NCBI GenBank assembly: GCA_025463925.1
Contig: JAODBK010000042.1
Coordinates: 62,001 to 126,000 of the forward strand
Origin: Acidimicrobiales bacterium
Lineage (GTDB): Bacteria; Actinomycetota; Acidimicrobiia; Acidimicrobiales; AC-14
Reading direction: 5' to 3'
DNA length: 64,000 nt
In this document: positions 63,800-64,000 of the stretch, in pieces
Position numbering within the stretch: the stretch's first letter is position 1
Layout of the letters: every line of letters starts with the position of its first letter
Notes under the pieces: generated by a model
What the model saw: only the letters and a program-made list of their open reading frames with translations
Told to the model about the DNA's origin: nothing
The model's database searches: none
Translations under genes and position numbers: made by a program

Positions 63800-64000
63800 A
63801 TGCTGACGGAGCTCGCGGTGCGCGATCTCGGCGTCATCGCCGAGCTCTCGTTGGTGCTGGGACCGGGCATGACCGCGCTCACCGGCGAGACCGGTGCCGG
63901 CAAGACCCTGGTGGTCGAGGCGATCGAGCTGCTGATGGGCGGTCGGGCCGATCCGGTGCTGGTCCGGCCCGGTGCCGACGAGGCGGTCGTCGAGGGCCGC
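63800..64000 (+). CDS. recN: DNA repair protein RecN, 3' end outside the window
   Basis: 67 codons visible from ATG 63800. LTELAVRDLGVIAELSLVL and ALTGETGAGKTLVVEAIELL (Walker A of SMC-like ATPases), then GGRADPVLVRPGADEAVVEGR, match the RecN N-terminus. It acts in double-strand break repair. Seven bases separate it from nadK. Confidence 0.93.
   Translation, partial: MLTELAVRDLGVIAELSLVLGPGMTALTGETGAGKTLVVEAIELLMGGRADPVLVRPGADEAVVEGR

Overview
This is a 64 kb chromosomal stretch of a high-GC actinobacterium. The best guess is class Acidimicrobiia or a near relative. The reasons are the gene order uvrC-rapZ-yvcK-gap-pgk-tpiA-secG and tlyA-nadK-recN, two F420-type luciferase-like oxidoreductases, several P450s and amidohydrolases, frequent GTG/TTG starts, and promoters with a TANNNT -10 box only 5-8 bases before the start codon (leaderless mRNAs). 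No rRNA, prophage, transposase, integrase or CRISPR array was found. The lineage call is inference, because no marker search was possible.

Region 1 (1-11756) is a nonulosonic (pseudaminic) acid cluster. Two convergent operons meet with one base between their stop codons. The plus operon holds a repeat-rich protein cut by the window edge, a GT2 glycosyltransferase, a capsule-type transferase, a PseG-acetyltransferase fusion and PseI. The minus operon holds PseB, PseC, a class III aminotransferase, a Gfo/Idh oxidoreductase and a PseF-like cytidylyltransferase with an acetyltransferase-like tail; each of its four junctions is a GTGA overlap. All six pseudaminic steps can be assigned. The oxidoreductase, the extra aminotransferase and the extra acetyltransferase-like domain look like an add-on that would give a further aminated and acylated sugar.

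Region 2 (11790-23197) is mostly core metabolism: nadA, a polytopic membrane protein, uvrC, two Flp pilin genes flanking a methyltransferase, rapZ, yvcK, gap, pgk, tpiA and secG. whiA, which usually sits between yvcK and gap, is absent. Region 3 (23249-32196) is a peptide-type ABC transporter operon with three substrate-binding lipoproteins. A tRNA-Leu(GAG) follows, then an AbiE toxin-antitoxin remnant whose toxin has lost its catalytic middle.

Region 4 (33539-45481) is a transport and catabolism block: an MFS pump, a branched-chain-type ABC operon (lipoprotein with a Gly-Thr linker, fused LivH-LivM permease, one ATPase, one secreted and one membrane companion), then a TetR gene between two amidohydrolases and a P450. 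A 15-bp palindrome of the same design lies over the -10 box of both amidohydrolase genes. Region 5 (45538-55774) is a run of small housekeeping and hypothetical genes. It ends with a DUF559 gene flanked by two related hairpins that show compensatory base changes. Region 6 (55789-60996) is a five-gene oxidative operon (zinc alcohol dehydrogenase, VOC protein, LLM oxidoreductase, MFS, P450) with a second palindrome type at both ends. Region 7 (61031-64000) holds a rhomboid protease, a phasin-like protein, tlyA (apparently starting at ACG), nadK and the start of recN.
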